NCBI GenBank assembly: GCA_905234455.1
Contig: CAJOIH010000009.1
Span: forward strand, 21,909-85,908
Direction: 5' to 3'
DNA length: 64,000 bases
Source of the DNA: an uncultured Bacteroidales bacterium
GTDB taxonomy: Bacteria; Bacteroidota; Bacteroidia; Bacteroidales; F082
This document shows positions 41,831 to 51,414 of this stretch, one piece after another. Made by a program: the position numbers and the translations under genes. Position 1 is the first letter of the stretch. Each line of letters opens with the position of its first letter. The notes below the pieces were generated by a model. The model ran no database searches, was not told the origin of the DNA, and saw only the letters and a program-made list of their open reading frames with translations.

Positions 41831-42894
41831 TGTCTTTGATGCTCACGGTGCTTTTGCTGGCATCGTGTGCATCGAAGACCGTGCAGGAATCCTCCGATAA
41901 GCCGCATGGGGAGAACCTCATGCGGTACGCCTGCAATGTGGCCGTTTACGAGGCCGACTCGGGCTATCGGATGGAGGTGCGCAACCCTTGGGACACTGCC
42001 GTGTTGATGGGCAGCTACTTCATCCCACAAGAGGGTTTCGACGCCTTCATCTGCTTCTCGTCCACCCAATGGTCGGTGTTCCTCGAACTGGGTGAGATCG
42101 ACCGTGTGAAAGGCCTGCTCGAAGGCCGTTACGTACACGACCAGCGGATGAAGGACCTCCTGGCCGAAGGCACGGTGAAGGACGTCGGCACCGAGACGGC
42201 CAAAAACATCGAGTTGATGATCCAGATGCATCCCGATGTCATCCTCTATTCCCCTTATTTCGATGGTAACCAGGACAACCTCAAGGTGACGGGAGCCATG
42301 CTGTTTCCCTTTGCCGACTACCTCGAGACCACGCCCCTGGGTCGCGCCGAATGGATCCGCATCGTGGGCATGATGACCGGTCGTCGCGAAGCCGCCGACG
42401 CCTGGTTCAACGACATCGAGGAGCGCTACGATGCCTTGAAGGACCGTTGTGCCGACGTGGAGTCCCGTCCTACAGTGTTCTCCGACCTGGCCTTCAACGG
42501 CCAGTGGTACGTGGCGGGCGGACAGAGCTACATCGCCCAGCTCTTCAAGGATGCCGGCGCCGATTACATCTGGAAGGACAATCCTTCCACGGCGAGCTTC
42601 CCGCTCGATTCGGAGACCATCCTCGCCAAGGCCCAACATGCCGACTTCTGGCGGGTCACCAACTCCCTCTCGGTACCCATGACCTACGAGTCGCTCCAAC
42701 GCGAAAATGCCGTCTACGCCTTGTTCGACGCCTATAAGAACCGTCAAATCCTGGTGTGCGACATCCAGGAGACCGGGTATTTTGAAAAATCGCAAATCGA
42801 GCCGGATGTCCTGCTGGCCGATTTCATCTCCATCTTCCATCCTGAAAAGATGGAGGAGGGGTATCAACCGCATTATTATCACCTACTGAAATAG
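41803..42894 (+). CDS. btuF: BtuF-like ABC transporter substrate-binding lipoprotein
   Basis: A 363-residue lipoprotein (signal LTVLLLASCAS). It is a class III periplasmic binding protein: GSYFIPQEGFDAFICFSSTQ, IELMIQMHPDVILYSPY, GRAEWIRIVGMMTGRREAAD and GGQSYIAQLFKDAGADYIWK are the usual blocks of cobalamin/siderophore-type binding proteins. The B12 riboswitch and btuG neighbours make cobalamin the likely ligand, though ferric siderophores are an alternative. ATGs at 41794 and 41803 are both possible; I use the one closest to the signal peptide. The permease and ATPase (BtuC, BtuD) are not in the window. Confidence 0.8.
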   Translation: MSRKLCPILMSLMLTVLLLASCASKTVQESSDKPHGENLMRYACNVAVYEADSGYRMEVRNPWDTAVLMGSYFIPQEGFDAFICFSSTQWSVFLELGEIDRVKGLLEGRYVHDQRMKDLLAEGTVKDVGTETAKNIELMIQMHPDVILYSPYFDGNQDNLKVTGAMLFPFADYLETTPLGRAEWIRIVGMMTGRREAADAWFNDIEERYDALKDRCADVESRPTVFSDLAFNGQWYVAGGQSYIAQLFKDAGADYIWKDNPSTASFPLDSETILAKAQHADFWRVTNSLSVPMTYESLQRENAVYALFDAYKNRQILVCDIQETGYFEKSQIEPDVLLADFISIFHPEKMEEGYQPHYYHLLK

Positions 42895-42902
42895 TTTTTT
42901 AT

Positions 42903-42910
42903 TACCTTTG
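42903..42910 (+). promoter_or_regulatory. -7 box of tatC
   Basis: TACCTTTG, 19 bp before the GTG start of tatC. Confidence 0.6.
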
Positions 42911-42929
42911 CTTTCTTAAAACCATCGTC

Positions 42930-43736
42930 GTGAAAAGAGAGCAAGCGGAAAACGACCCCAACGCCCTGTCTTTCGGCGGACACCTCGAAGTGCTCCGGCG
43001 GATGCTGTTTCGTATCCTTGCCGTGGTGATGGTGTTGGCAGTTGCCTTTTTCTGCTTCAAGGAATGGACCTTCAAGATGCTCATGGCCCCCAGCCAATGG
43101 GACTTCGTCACTTACCGCTACATTGAGCGATTCCTGCATCGGCTGGGTTCCGACTTCACCTTTACCGAATACCATATTAATCTGATTGCTACGGAACTGT
43201 CGAGTCAGTTTATGACTCATGTCACCACGGCATTGTATCTGGGCCTGCTGGGGGCATCGCCTTATATCCTGGTGGAGCTGTTCCGCTTCGTCACCCCGGC
43301 GCTTTACGAGAACGAGAGGAAATACTCGGTCCGCGTGGCGGTCGCGATGTACCTGCTTTTCGTGGTCGGCGTGCTGATGTCGTACTACATCCTGTTTCCC
43401 ATTTCGTTCAGGTTCCTCGGGACCTACTCGGTGTCGGACCTGGTGGAGAGCAACATCACGTTGCATTCCTACATCAGCACCTTCACCACTCTGACCTTGG
43501 TGATGGGACTCGTGTTCCAGCTGCCGGTCATCGCCTTCTTCCTCGGTAAGATCGGTGCCGTGAAGGCCGATTTCCTGAAACGTTATCGCCGTCATGCCTT
43601 GGTGGTCATCATGGTGGTGGCGGCCATCATCACCCCGCCTGACTTGATGACGCTCATCCTGGTTACCATCCCGCTGTACCTCCTATACGAGGTGAGCATC
43701 ACGGTACTCAAGCGGATGGAGAGGGCTAAAAGCTAA
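42930..43736 (+). CDS. tatC: Twin-arginine translocase subunit TatC
   Basis: A 268-residue inner-membrane protein that binds twin-arginine signal peptides of folded proteins. It has six membrane helices and the family segments LSFGGHLEVLRRMLFRI, with the usual HLxELR-like motif, and FRFVTPALYENERKYSVRV. The start is GTG (MKREQAENDPNALSF). TatA is not in the window. The 3' end overlaps the convergent helicase-nuclease gene by 11 bp. Confidence 0.94.
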   Translation: MKREQAENDPNALSFGGHLEVLRRMLFRILAVVMVLAVAFFCFKEWTFKMLMAPSQWDFVTYRYIERFLHRLGSDFTFTEYHINLIATELSSQFMTHVTTALYLGLLGASPYILVELFRFVTPALYENERKYSVRVAVAMYLLFVVGVLMSYYILFPISFRFLGTYSVSDLVESNITLHSYISTFTTLTLVMGLVFQLPVIAFFLGKIGAVKADFLKRYRRHALVVIMVVAAIITPPDLMTLILVTIPLYLLYEVSITVLKRMERAKS

Positions 43737-46700
43737 GGGATAATTGTTGGTTTTTTCCTGAAACAGGTTCCACCGTCACGGTATCGCTGAGATAGACCAG
43801 ATAGGCCTCGATGGGCTTGCTCACCATCTTCTTCAACACCTCGCGGTATCGGTTCAGCTGCCGATGATGCTCGGGGTCGGCCTTGCCGGTCTTGTAGTCC
43901 AGCAGATAGATCTTGTCGGGCATCTCGGCGTAACGGTCGGGACGCAGTATCTTGCCTGTCGACAACAGGATGTCGCATTCGTTTTTCACCTTGGCTTGTT
44001 CGCCGAAAGCCTCTTGGATCATGGGGTGGGCGGCCATCTGCAGGAAGAGCGACTTCAGCGTGTCGGCCGTCGGTTGGTCGATGACACCTGAGTCGACATG
44101 GGGCCGTAACGCCCTGTCGATGTCGGCCATGCTGCGGATCTCCGAAAGCACTTGGTGCACAAAGTCGCCCCATTCCTGGGGTTTCATCTTGTCGTCGGGG
44201 TTGGCCCAAAACATGCTGGGGTTGGGGTCGACGCTGATCTTGTGGAACCACTCGCTCGATTGCGACTCGTGGTAGAACTCGGCGACTTCCTTTTTCTTCT
44301 CCTTGGCCATTACCTTGCGGGTGTTAGGATCGCCGTAGGTCGCCGGATGGCTTTCCAGGAACTGGTTCAGCGGACTCTTGTCGGGGGTCTTGGTCTTGTA
44401 GCTGAGGATATGCAGCCGTTGTACCGCACGGGTGAAGGCCACATAGTTGAGGTTCATGTTGTCGAGCCTCACCTTGGCGTTCTCCTCGTCGGCCAAACGT
44501 TTGGCCTGCTCCGACCACGACGCACTGTCCTTGGTGAGGGTGAACTGCACCTTCTCTACATTGGGGATGGTGCCGAAGCCGAGGTCTTCGGGGCGGACCC
44601 AGCAAATCGACGGCTTCTTGTCGTCGAGGTTGTCGACCACAAAGGGATAGATTACCACGTTGAATTCCAGGCCTTTCGACTTGTGGATGGTCATCACGGT
44701 CACCGCGTCGGTCTTGCCGCTGTTCACGGTGAGTTGGTTTTTCTTCTTCTCCCAGTAAGTCAAGAAGTTGCCGATGCCGGCCTCGTCGGCCGACTGCCAC
44801 TGGTAGACCACGTCGAGCAGGAAGCTGAGATAGGTGTCGCCGGCGCTGTCGAGTCCATAAAGGCGCATCAGGGCGGAGCATAGGTCGTAGAGGCTGTAGG
44901 AACGTACCATCAGTTCCTGGAAGGCTTCGGCATCGGGACCTTGATCGAAGAAGCCGTCGGCCATGCCGTCGAACCGCTCGTGGCGGACGAGGTTCCAATA
45001 GTAGTTCATCGTGGCTTCTGCCACGGGGTTGTCGGGGTGGATGAGATAGTCGAGGGTGCTGATGATGAGCCGTACCTTGTTCGACGACTTCAGCAGGATG
45101 GAGTCGCCCGAGACGACGGGGATGCCTTGCTTGGTGAGGTAGTCGGACACCAACGAGCCGTATTTGTTCTTGCGGACCAAGATGGTGATGTCGTTTCTTT
45201 GGAATCCCTTGCCGCCCAAGTCTTCAATCAACTCCTTGATGCGTTCCAGCATGGCCTCGTCGGCATGGTCGGGGTCGAACAGCTCCACCTCCACGTAGCC
45301 GGGCTCCTGGTGCTTGTTGAGCTGCCTGATGGTGACTTCCTTTTGGAAGGCCTCGTTCTTGTCGGCATAGACCTTACGGTCGGCCTCGTTGAGGAAAGGC
45401 AGGCTCGTCTCGAAGAAGACGTTGTTGAATTCGATGACGTTGGCAAACGACCTGAAGTTGGTCCGTAGCTCGTCAAAGTTGAACTGGTCGACGAAGGTCC
45501 GTTCAAAATCGTCGAAAGCCTCGCTGTCTTCGGGCTTGAGGTGGATCTCCGGAAGCTTCACGATCTGTTCGACCTCGCCGCTGCGCCAACGGTAGATCGA
45601 CTGCTTGCCGTCGCCCACGACCATGCTCATGTGGCCCGCGGCGATGCCGTTGTGGAGTAAGGGCATCAGGTTCTGCCATTGCAGGACCGAGGTGTCCTGG
45701 AACTCATCGATGAAGACGTGCTTGAAACGGCTGCCCATGCGCTCGTAGATGAAAGGCACCGAGAAGTCGCCCAGGATCCGGTTGATGCGCTTGTTGAACT
45801 CCGAGATGGGCACCACCTGTTCTTCGCCGATGTAGTCCTCGATCTCGGCGATGAGCTTCGAACGCAGCACGTAGAGGCTGAGCTTGCTCTGTTGTGACTT
45901 GAAGAAATGATAGGCTCCTATGCCGCTGGCATAAGATCGCATATGGCGCAGGAAGGCCTTCTCGAAGGCAGCGTCGAGTTGGGGCTGGGGCGAGGTCCTG
46001 GGATACCAATGGTCCTCGCCTTTGATGATCTTCATCAGGGTGGGGGTGGGCACGGGATAGTCTTTCCGCTTCAGGCTCTTGAGGATGCTTAGGCAGGCGC
46101 TGCGCGACTTGCCGCTGAAGTCGTCGGGGGTGAGCTGGTTTTGGTTGATGAAGGCTTCAAACTCCTCCACAAATTGCTGGCAACGTTTCTCAAACGGATC
46201 AACCTTGCCGTTGATGAACTTCTGCGTGGCCTTGTAGCAGTCTTCCGAGGCGAAGGGATTGTCGTCCGTCTTCTGGAAGGCTTCTTCCTTGAAGAGCTTC
46301 TTGATGAACGCGTGGATTTCGTTTTGCACCTTGGGCGACTTCTCTTCGTTGAGCCTGTCTTCGGCAAAGTCCTTCACGATCGCGGTCAGATAGGGATGGT
46401 CGACCCCAATCTGTTCGCCGATGCGGTCGGTGATGTCGTCGGCCACCTCTTCCTCGTCGATGCTTACGTTGAATTGCGTTGGCAGTCCCAGGTCCTTGGC
46501 AAACGAACGGGCCAGCTTTTGGACGAAGGCATCGATGGTGCAGATATAGAAATTGCTATAATCATATATGATCTTTGTAAATAATATACGGGCATTGTCC
46601 TTGAGTTCGTCGCGGCTGATGCCGAGTTCGTCGATGAGGTTGGCCTCCATGTCGGTGGGGGTCTGTCCGCTGTTGATAATGTCGACGAGTTGCCTGACGA

Positions 46701-46884
46701 TCTTGTCCTTCATCTCGTTGGCAGCCATGTTGGTGAAGGTGATGGCCAGGATATGGCTGTAATTGCCTATGGCCGCCTTATTCTTGAGGCAGAGCTTGAG
46801 GTATTCTTTGACGATGGTGTAGGTCTTGCCCGAACCGGCCGAGGCTTGCACCACCTTGAAGGTCTTATTCGGTTGGCTGGGCAT
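43726..46884 (-). CDS. UvrD-family helicase-nuclease (RecB/AddA-like)
   Basis: A 1052-residue double-strand-break repair enzyme. Walker A is ASAGSGKTYTIVKEYLKLC, motif II region is HVFIDEFQDTSVLQWQNL, and SGEVEQIVKL and MTIHKSKGLEFNVVIYPF are later helicase motifs. The C-terminal domain holds the PD-(D/E)XK nuclease core: ILRPDRYAEMPDKIYLLDYKTG (core LLDYKTG with Asp and Lys). It is the AddA/RecB-like protein of Bacteroidota. An AddB partner is not in the window. The start overlaps the end of the tamB gene by 20 bp. Confidence 0.92.
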   Translation of the reverse strand: MPSQPNKTFKVVQASAGSGKTYTIVKEYLKLCLKNKAAIGNYSHILAITFTNMAANEMKDKIVRQLVDIINSGQTPTDMEANLIDELGISRDELKDNARILFTKIIYDYSNFYICTIDAFVQKLARSFAKDLGLPTQFNVSIDEEEVADDITDRIGEQIGVDHPYLTAIVKDFAEDRLNEEKSPKVQNEIHAFIKKLFKEEAFQKTDDNPFASEDCYKATQKFINGKVDPFEKRCQQFVEEFEAFINQNQLTPDDFSGKSRSACLSILKSLKRKDYPVPTPTLMKIIKGEDHWYPRTSPQPQLDAAFEKAFLRHMRSYASGIGAYHFFKSQQSKLSLYVLRSKLIAEIEDYIGEEQVVPISEFNKRINRILGDFSVPFIYERMGSRFKHVFIDEFQDTSVLQWQNLMPLLHNGIAAGHMSMVVGDGKQSIYRWRSGEVEQIVKLPEIHLKPEDSEAFDDFERTFVDQFNFDELRTNFRSFANVIEFNNVFFETSLPFLNEADRKVYADKNEAFQKEVTIRQLNKHQEPGYVEVELFDPDHADEAMLERIKELIEDLGGKGFQRNDITILVRKNKYGSLVSDYLTKQGIPVVSGDSILLKSSNKVRLIISTLDYLIHPDNPVAEATMNYYWNLVRHERFDGMADGFFDQGPDAEAFQELMVRSYSLYDLCSALMRLYGLDSAGDTYLSFLLDVVYQWQSADEAGIGNFLTYWEKKKNQLTVNSGKTDAVTVMTIHKSKGLEFNVVIYPFVVDNLDDKKPSICWVRPEDLGFGTIPNVEKVQFTLTKDSASWSEQAKRLADEENAKVRLDNMNLNYVAFTRAVQRLHILSYKTKTPDKSPLNQFLESHPATYGDPNTRKVMAKEKKKEVAEFYHESQSSEWFHKISVDPNPSMFWANPDDKMKPQEWGDFVHQVLSEIRSMADIDRALRPHVDSGVIDQPTADTLKSLFLQMAAHPMIQEAFGEQAKVKNECDILLSTGKILRPDRYAEMPDKIYLLDYKTGKADPEHHRQLNRYREVLKKMVSKPIEAYLVYLSDTVTVEPVSGKNQQLSLSF

Positions 46885-49800
46885 CGTCGGTTTTGGGTGT
46901 TGTAGTGATTGTCGGCCGGTCGATCATGGGCCTGTTGGGGAGGTTGAAGTTGTTGGTATTGCGGCGGAAGAGGTCCTTGAAGTTGTCGAAGTTCTTGTTG
47001 TAGGAGATGCCGATGCCTTGGGTATAGGGGGCCATCTTGTAGTAGTTGTACTGGTAGTAGATGGTGTTGTAGTTCGATCGGTTGAACACCTGTCCGCTCC
47101 ATCGTCCGTCCTTGGTGATCTTGTAGTCGATGTTGACGTCGCCCACGATGTTGGTGGAGTTGGAGGCGTAGCCGGTGGTGGGGATGACGACGCCGAAGTT
47201 GGTCTCGATGGTCAGGCGGTCGTCAAAGAGTTGTTTCTTCAGGGCGACGGTCATCTCTTCGCTGCTCATCTCGCTGCCGGGCTTGTAGTTGACGTTGATG
47301 TCGATGTCGTTGGTGATTTCCGAGATGATGTCGTTCAGCTGGTTGGTGATGATGCCGTAGTAACTGCTTCCGCTTCCGCCGTAGTTGAAGGTGTTGAACA
47401 CCATGAGGTAGACGGCTTGGACGAGCATCTCCGACTGGTTGGTGGTGTCGACCACGTAGAACACGGCTTGCTGAAGGTCTTCCGAAGCGTTGGGTAAGCG
47501 TATTCCGAAGCTGATGTCGGGGTTCATGAGCTTGTTTTTCAGGCGGACCAGGCAGTCGACTTTGATGTTGCTGGAGCCAGTGCTGGTCGAGTCGGCCAGT
47601 CCCAGCGAGCTCAGCGCGGCTTTGGTCTGGTACACGCCGGTGGCGTTGATGGTGCCGTTGACGGGATCGCCGGTCCACGAGATGCTGCTTCCGGGCTCCA
47701 GTGAGAAGTTGCGTCGCAGCATGTTCTGGATGTTGAGCGAGAGGCTGCCCGACTTGATGACGTAGTCGCCGATGAGCGACATGGCGCTGTTGGAGGGCAG
47801 TCCCAGCTTGATGTCGCCCTCGCCTCGGGCTTCCATGGAACCAAGGCCGTTGGGCAAGGAGATCTTCACTTGGGCGTCGTTGTTGACGGAGAGGTCGAGG
47901 TCGATGCTGAACCCTTTCTTCTTCTGTTTCTTTTCCACCGCGGGCGTGGCGTTTTCCTCTTCTTCGATGACGGGCTGGCTGTGGTCGACGAAGGTGATGA
48001 ACTCGTGCTGTTTCACACCCGAGGAGCCACCCAGGGGGATGGTCATCACGGTGCCCTTGCGGGTGACGGCCTTTACGGAGAGCTTGATGTCGTTGGTGGG
48101 CCCTTTGGCGGTGACGATGCCGCTGGCGATGGCGGTGCCGTAGAACGAGGGACTGAGGTTGGCGGTGGTGGCCATGGCCAGGAAGTTGTTGGGATACAAC
48201 CTGATGTCCAGGGCCATCTCCTTGAGGTGCTTATGGCTGATGTGGCCTGCCACCAGGGCGCTGTTGCCCAGGGTGTCGACCAGATGGAAGTTGTTGAGGG
48301 TGATGAGTCCATCGGTCAGGGTGATGGTGGGCTCGAAGGTATAGAAGGTGTTGAGGAAGTCGACCTGGCAGCCGCCGTTGTGGATTTCGAGTTGGCCGAG
48401 GATGTCGGGCGCGTTGGCGGCGCCTTTCACGGTGGCGTGTCCCAGGATCTCGCCTTGCAGGCGGTGGGCGATGCCGTTGAGGAAAGGAGAGAGGGCTCCC
48501 ATGTTGAGTCCGTCGAGGTCCACGGTGAAGTCGAGGTTGTCGTTCTTCCTCGCGGTGTAGTACGAGCCTTGCACGTCGAGCACCTTGTGTTGGTCGTTGA
48601 CCAGACCCACGATGAGGTCGATGGAGCTCTCTTCGTTGTTCCATCGGCTGAGGATCTCGGCGTCACCGTACACCACGCCGTCGAGGCCGAAGTCCTTGAC
48701 GCCCAGGTTGGCAAATAGGGTGGGGTTGTTCTTCAGGTTGTTGATGGTGGCATCGCCGTTGACGAGGCCGTCGATGCTGAAGCCGCTTCCACTCAGCAGG
48801 AAGCCCAGGGTGGCCAGGTTGAACTGTTCGAGGCTCACGGCCAGGGTGTCTTCGGCCTGCATGGGGGCAAAGCCGTCGACGAGGAGGCTCTGGTTTTCGC
48901 TGATGAGTTCAAGGTTCGAGATCTGTATCTTGTCGCCGTCGAAGACCACAAAGTTGTTCGGGTCGATGGTCCACAGCGAGTCGTTGAGCAGGATACTGGC
49001 CTGGCTGATGTTGACGCGTCCTCCAGTGAGCGAGGGGATGAACGAGGCGTGGATGTCGGCCTTGTTGTGGTCGACGACACTGACGTCATCCCAGCCGATG
49101 GTGGCCTTGACGCTGTCGTTCTGCAGGCGGAATGCCAGATTCAGCGCATCGAGGCTGATGCGCGTTGAGTCTTTCTCGGTGCTGTCGCGGAGAATCACCT
49201 GGTCTACGTTGAGTCGTAGGCTCGCGAGCATCCGGTTGCTGCGGTTCTTGCACTCGATGTTGTTGATCTTGATGTTGTTGACCTTGACGTATTTGGAGCG
49301 CAAGGTCATGTTCATCGACTTCGACTTGGTGGTGAAGGTGCCGTTGAGGGTAGTGTTCTTCGCGATGGTGATCGAAGGCATCAGCAACTTGGTGAGTGGC
49401 TTGGGATCCTTGATGTTCAGGTCGATGATGAAGTCCTGGTCGGCCGACTTGTTGCGCTGTTCGAACTGGGCCAGCTCCTCGGACCATTGCGGGAAGGTGA
49501 CGTAGTAGTCGATGTATTGCTTGAAGGCGGTGCCCAGCGTGCTGAAGTCCATCAGGCCGGCCATCTCGAAGTCGAGGAAGTCGCAGTTGACCTTGATGCG
49601 TTTCTGCATCAGTTGGTCATTGATGATGGAGGCGTCGAACTGCCGCATCACCAGCTCGCTGTTGCTGTTGGCGAAAACCAGGTCCTTGATGTTGAGGGTG
49701 CCCTCGGCCTCGTTGAAGTTGTTGATGCTCTTCATGTCAGCTGTGATGGAGGCGCGCACCATCGCCACGCTGTCGTCTTTGATGAGGTTGAGGCGCCGCA

Positions 49801-51349
49801 GGTCGGCATGGTCGATGTCGGCCTTGAAGTCGCCGGCCAGGGCTTTGGGGTCGCTGAAGTCGAACCGTCCCTTAAAGTCTAGCCCGATCAGGGCATCGTC
49901 GACAACGACCTTGCCGTTGAAGCTCTGGTTGTGCAGGTTGCCGTTGAGCGAAATCTCTTCGATGTTGTTGCCCAGCAGTTCGACGTGGGTGGCCGCTCCG
50001 TCGATGTCGAGGTCCATGCCTCCATTGCGGTCCTGCCGCCCGATGACGTTGGCTTCGATGTTGAGGGTGCCGATGACCTTGGGGGCGTTGGCGAGGAGGC
50101 CGACGTTGAGCTGGCTGGCTTCCAGATAGCCTTCAAACACGTTGCTGTGTTGGTCGTTGACGTGCTTGTTGAGCGTCACGTTGACGTCGCCGATCTCCGA
50201 GGTGACCGCCAAGTCGGTCTTGAACTTGGCCATCGAGCCGTTGAAGTGGCCTTTGATGGTGCCGCGACCTAATGGATAGAGCGAAGAGGGGATGGGTAGC
50301 GGGCCGGTGGGGATGTAGAACGACGCGAGGTCGTTGATGTCGTATTCGAGCTTCTTGATGTTGAGCACCTGCATCTTGTTGTTCAGGTCCAGAGGCTGTA
50401 TGCCGACGCTGCCTTCGAAATGGGTGTGTTGGCCGAGCTTGAGCTTGAGCTTGTCGACGGTGAAGTTCTTCACGGGACCTTTCATGAGACCCTCGAAGTG
50501 AAGCAGGTCGGGCATCCGGTAAAGCACCTCGGTGAAGGGCCCCAGGTCGCTGAGCATCACCGTGGTGGGGTAGATGATGTTGTCGAACCGCACCGAGTCG
50601 ACGAAGCTGCTCATGGCGCTGAAGCTGTCGAACAGCATGTGGAGGTCCAGGTGCAGGTTGCTGTTTTGGGTGCGTAGCTGCAGGTCGTCGAGCAGGATGC
50701 CTTTTTGCGATACGTTGACTTGGGCGATCATGTCGTTGAGCCTGAATCCGCTGGCTTCCTGGGCGGCCAGATGGTGGATCACGGCGTTGATGGAGTCGCC
50801 CACGATCATCAGGTGCTCCATGTCGAGGTTGATGCTGTCGACGACTAGGTGGGAGTAGTCCATCAGCCCGTTGGCGGTCTTTTCGGGATTGTCCTTGTTC
50901 TGGTCCCACAGCTGGAAGTCGAGGTTGCGCAGCAGAATGCGGTCGACGGCGATGGTGGTGGCCTCGTCGCTCTTCTCTTTGTCGCCCGTGGCGAATGCGT
51001 CGACCAGGAACATGAAGTTCATGCGGGTCGAGTCTGCATAGGTGATGAGGTTGGCCTGGGCATCGTTGAGCTCCACGCGACCCACATGGATGTTGCCATG
51101 GATAATGTCTTCCATGATGGGCCTGACACGCAGCTCCTCCACCCCCAGCAGGGTGTTGCCCATGAGGTCCTTCACCAGGAAATGGTCGATGTGGATGGTG
51201 AAGTTGGGGGAGATGTACAGCCGTCCGATCCTGACGTCGGCTCCTGTTTTTTGGGAAAGATATCCGCCTGCGATTCTGATGGCAAACTTCTGAATGATAG
51301 GATCTTGGATGGCCACAAAGATGCTGGTGATGAACGAGAGGAACACCAT
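46865..51349 (-). CDS. tamB: TamB-type translocation and assembly module protein (DUF490)
   Basis: A 1494-residue protein anchored in the inner membrane and spanning the periplasm as a long beta-helical bridge, thought to move phospholipids or assist outer-membrane assembly. It has an N-terminal membrane helix (MVFLSFITSIFVAI), a long AsmA-like region (VRIGRLYISPNFTIHIDHFL), many beta repeats and the C-terminal DUF490 block (MSLIGDYVIKSGSLSLNIQN to YNYYKMAPYTQGIGISYNKN). The first ATG leaves almost no cytoplasmic tail; the frame stays open upstream and encodes a basic IIKKKIIHSILTL segment, so a non-ATG start is likely. Confidence 0.9.
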   Translation of the reverse strand: MVFLSFITSIFVAIQDPIIQKFAIRIAGGYLSQKTGADVRIGRLYISPNFTIHIDHFLVKDLMGNTLLGVEELRVRPIMEDIIHGNIHVGRVELNDAQANLITYADSTRMNFMFLVDAFATGDKEKSDEATTIAVDRILLRNLDFQLWDQNKDNPEKTANGLMDYSHLVVDSINLDMEHLMIVGDSINAVIHHLAAQEASGFRLNDMIAQVNVSQKGILLDDLQLRTQNSNLHLDLHMLFDSFSAMSSFVDSVRFDNIIYPTTVMLSDLGPFTEVLYRMPDLLHFEGLMKGPVKNFTVDKLKLKLGQHTHFEGSVGIQPLDLNNKMQVLNIKKLEYDINDLASFYIPTGPLPIPSSLYPLGRGTIKGHFNGSMAKFKTDLAVTSEIGDVNVTLNKHVNDQHSNVFEGYLEASQLNVGLLANAPKVIGTLNIEANVIGRQDRNGGMDLDIDGAATHVELLGNNIEEISLNGNLHNQSFNGKVVVDDALIGLDFKGRFDFSDPKALAGDFKADIDHADLRRLNLIKDDSVAMVRASITADMKSINNFNEAEGTLNIKDLVFANSNSELVMRQFDASIINDQLMQKRIKVNCDFLDFEMAGLMDFSTLGTAFKQYIDYYVTFPQWSEELAQFEQRNKSADQDFIIDLNIKDPKPLTKLLMPSITIAKNTTLNGTFTTKSKSMNMTLRSKYVKVNNIKINNIECKNRSNRMLASLRLNVDQVILRDSTEKDSTRISLDALNLAFRLQNDSVKATIGWDDVSVVDHNKADIHASFIPSLTGGRVNISQASILLNDSLWTIDPNNFVVFDGDKIQISNLELISENQSLLVDGFAPMQAEDTLAVSLEQFNLATLGFLLSGSGFSIDGLVNGDATINNLKNNPTLFANLGVKDFGLDGVVYGDAEILSRWNNEESSIDLIVGLVNDQHKVLDVQGSYYTARKNDNLDFTVDLDGLNMGALSPFLNGIAHRLQGEILGHATVKGAANAPDILGQLEIHNGGCQVDFLNTFYTFEPTITLTDGLITLNNFHLVDTLGNSALVAGHISHKHLKEMALDIRLYPNNFLAMATTANLSPSFYGTAIASGIVTAKGPTNDIKLSVKAVTRKGTVMTIPLGGSSGVKQHEFITFVDHSQPVIEEEENATPAVEKKQKKKGFSIDLDLSVNNDAQVKISLPNGLGSMEARGEGDIKLGLPSNSAMSLIGDYVIKSGSLSLNIQNMLRRNFSLEPGSSISWTGDPVNGTINATGVYQTKAALSSLGLADSTSTGSSNIKVDCLVRLKNKLMNPDISFGIRLPNASEDLQQAVFYVVDTTNQSEMLVQAVYLMVFNTFNYGGSGSSYYGIITNQLNDIISEITNDIDINVNYKPGSEMSSEEMTVALKKQLFDDRLTIETNFGVVIPTTGYASNSTNIVGDVNIDYKITKDGRWSGQVFNRSNYNTIYYQYNYYKMAPYTQGIGISYNKNFDNFKDLFRRNTNNFNLPNRPMIDRPTITTTPKTDDAQPTE

Positions 51350-51387
51350 TATCAGCGTCAGGATGCTATGGATAATCTTTTTTTTAA

Positions 51388-51395
51388 TAATTTTG
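51388..51395 (+). promoter_or_regulatory. -7 box of tsaD
   Basis: TAATTTTG, 19 bp before the ATG at 51415, in the divergent gap with tamB. Confidence 0.6.
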
Positions 51396-51414
51396 AGCCT
51401 CCAAATTGCAGTTC

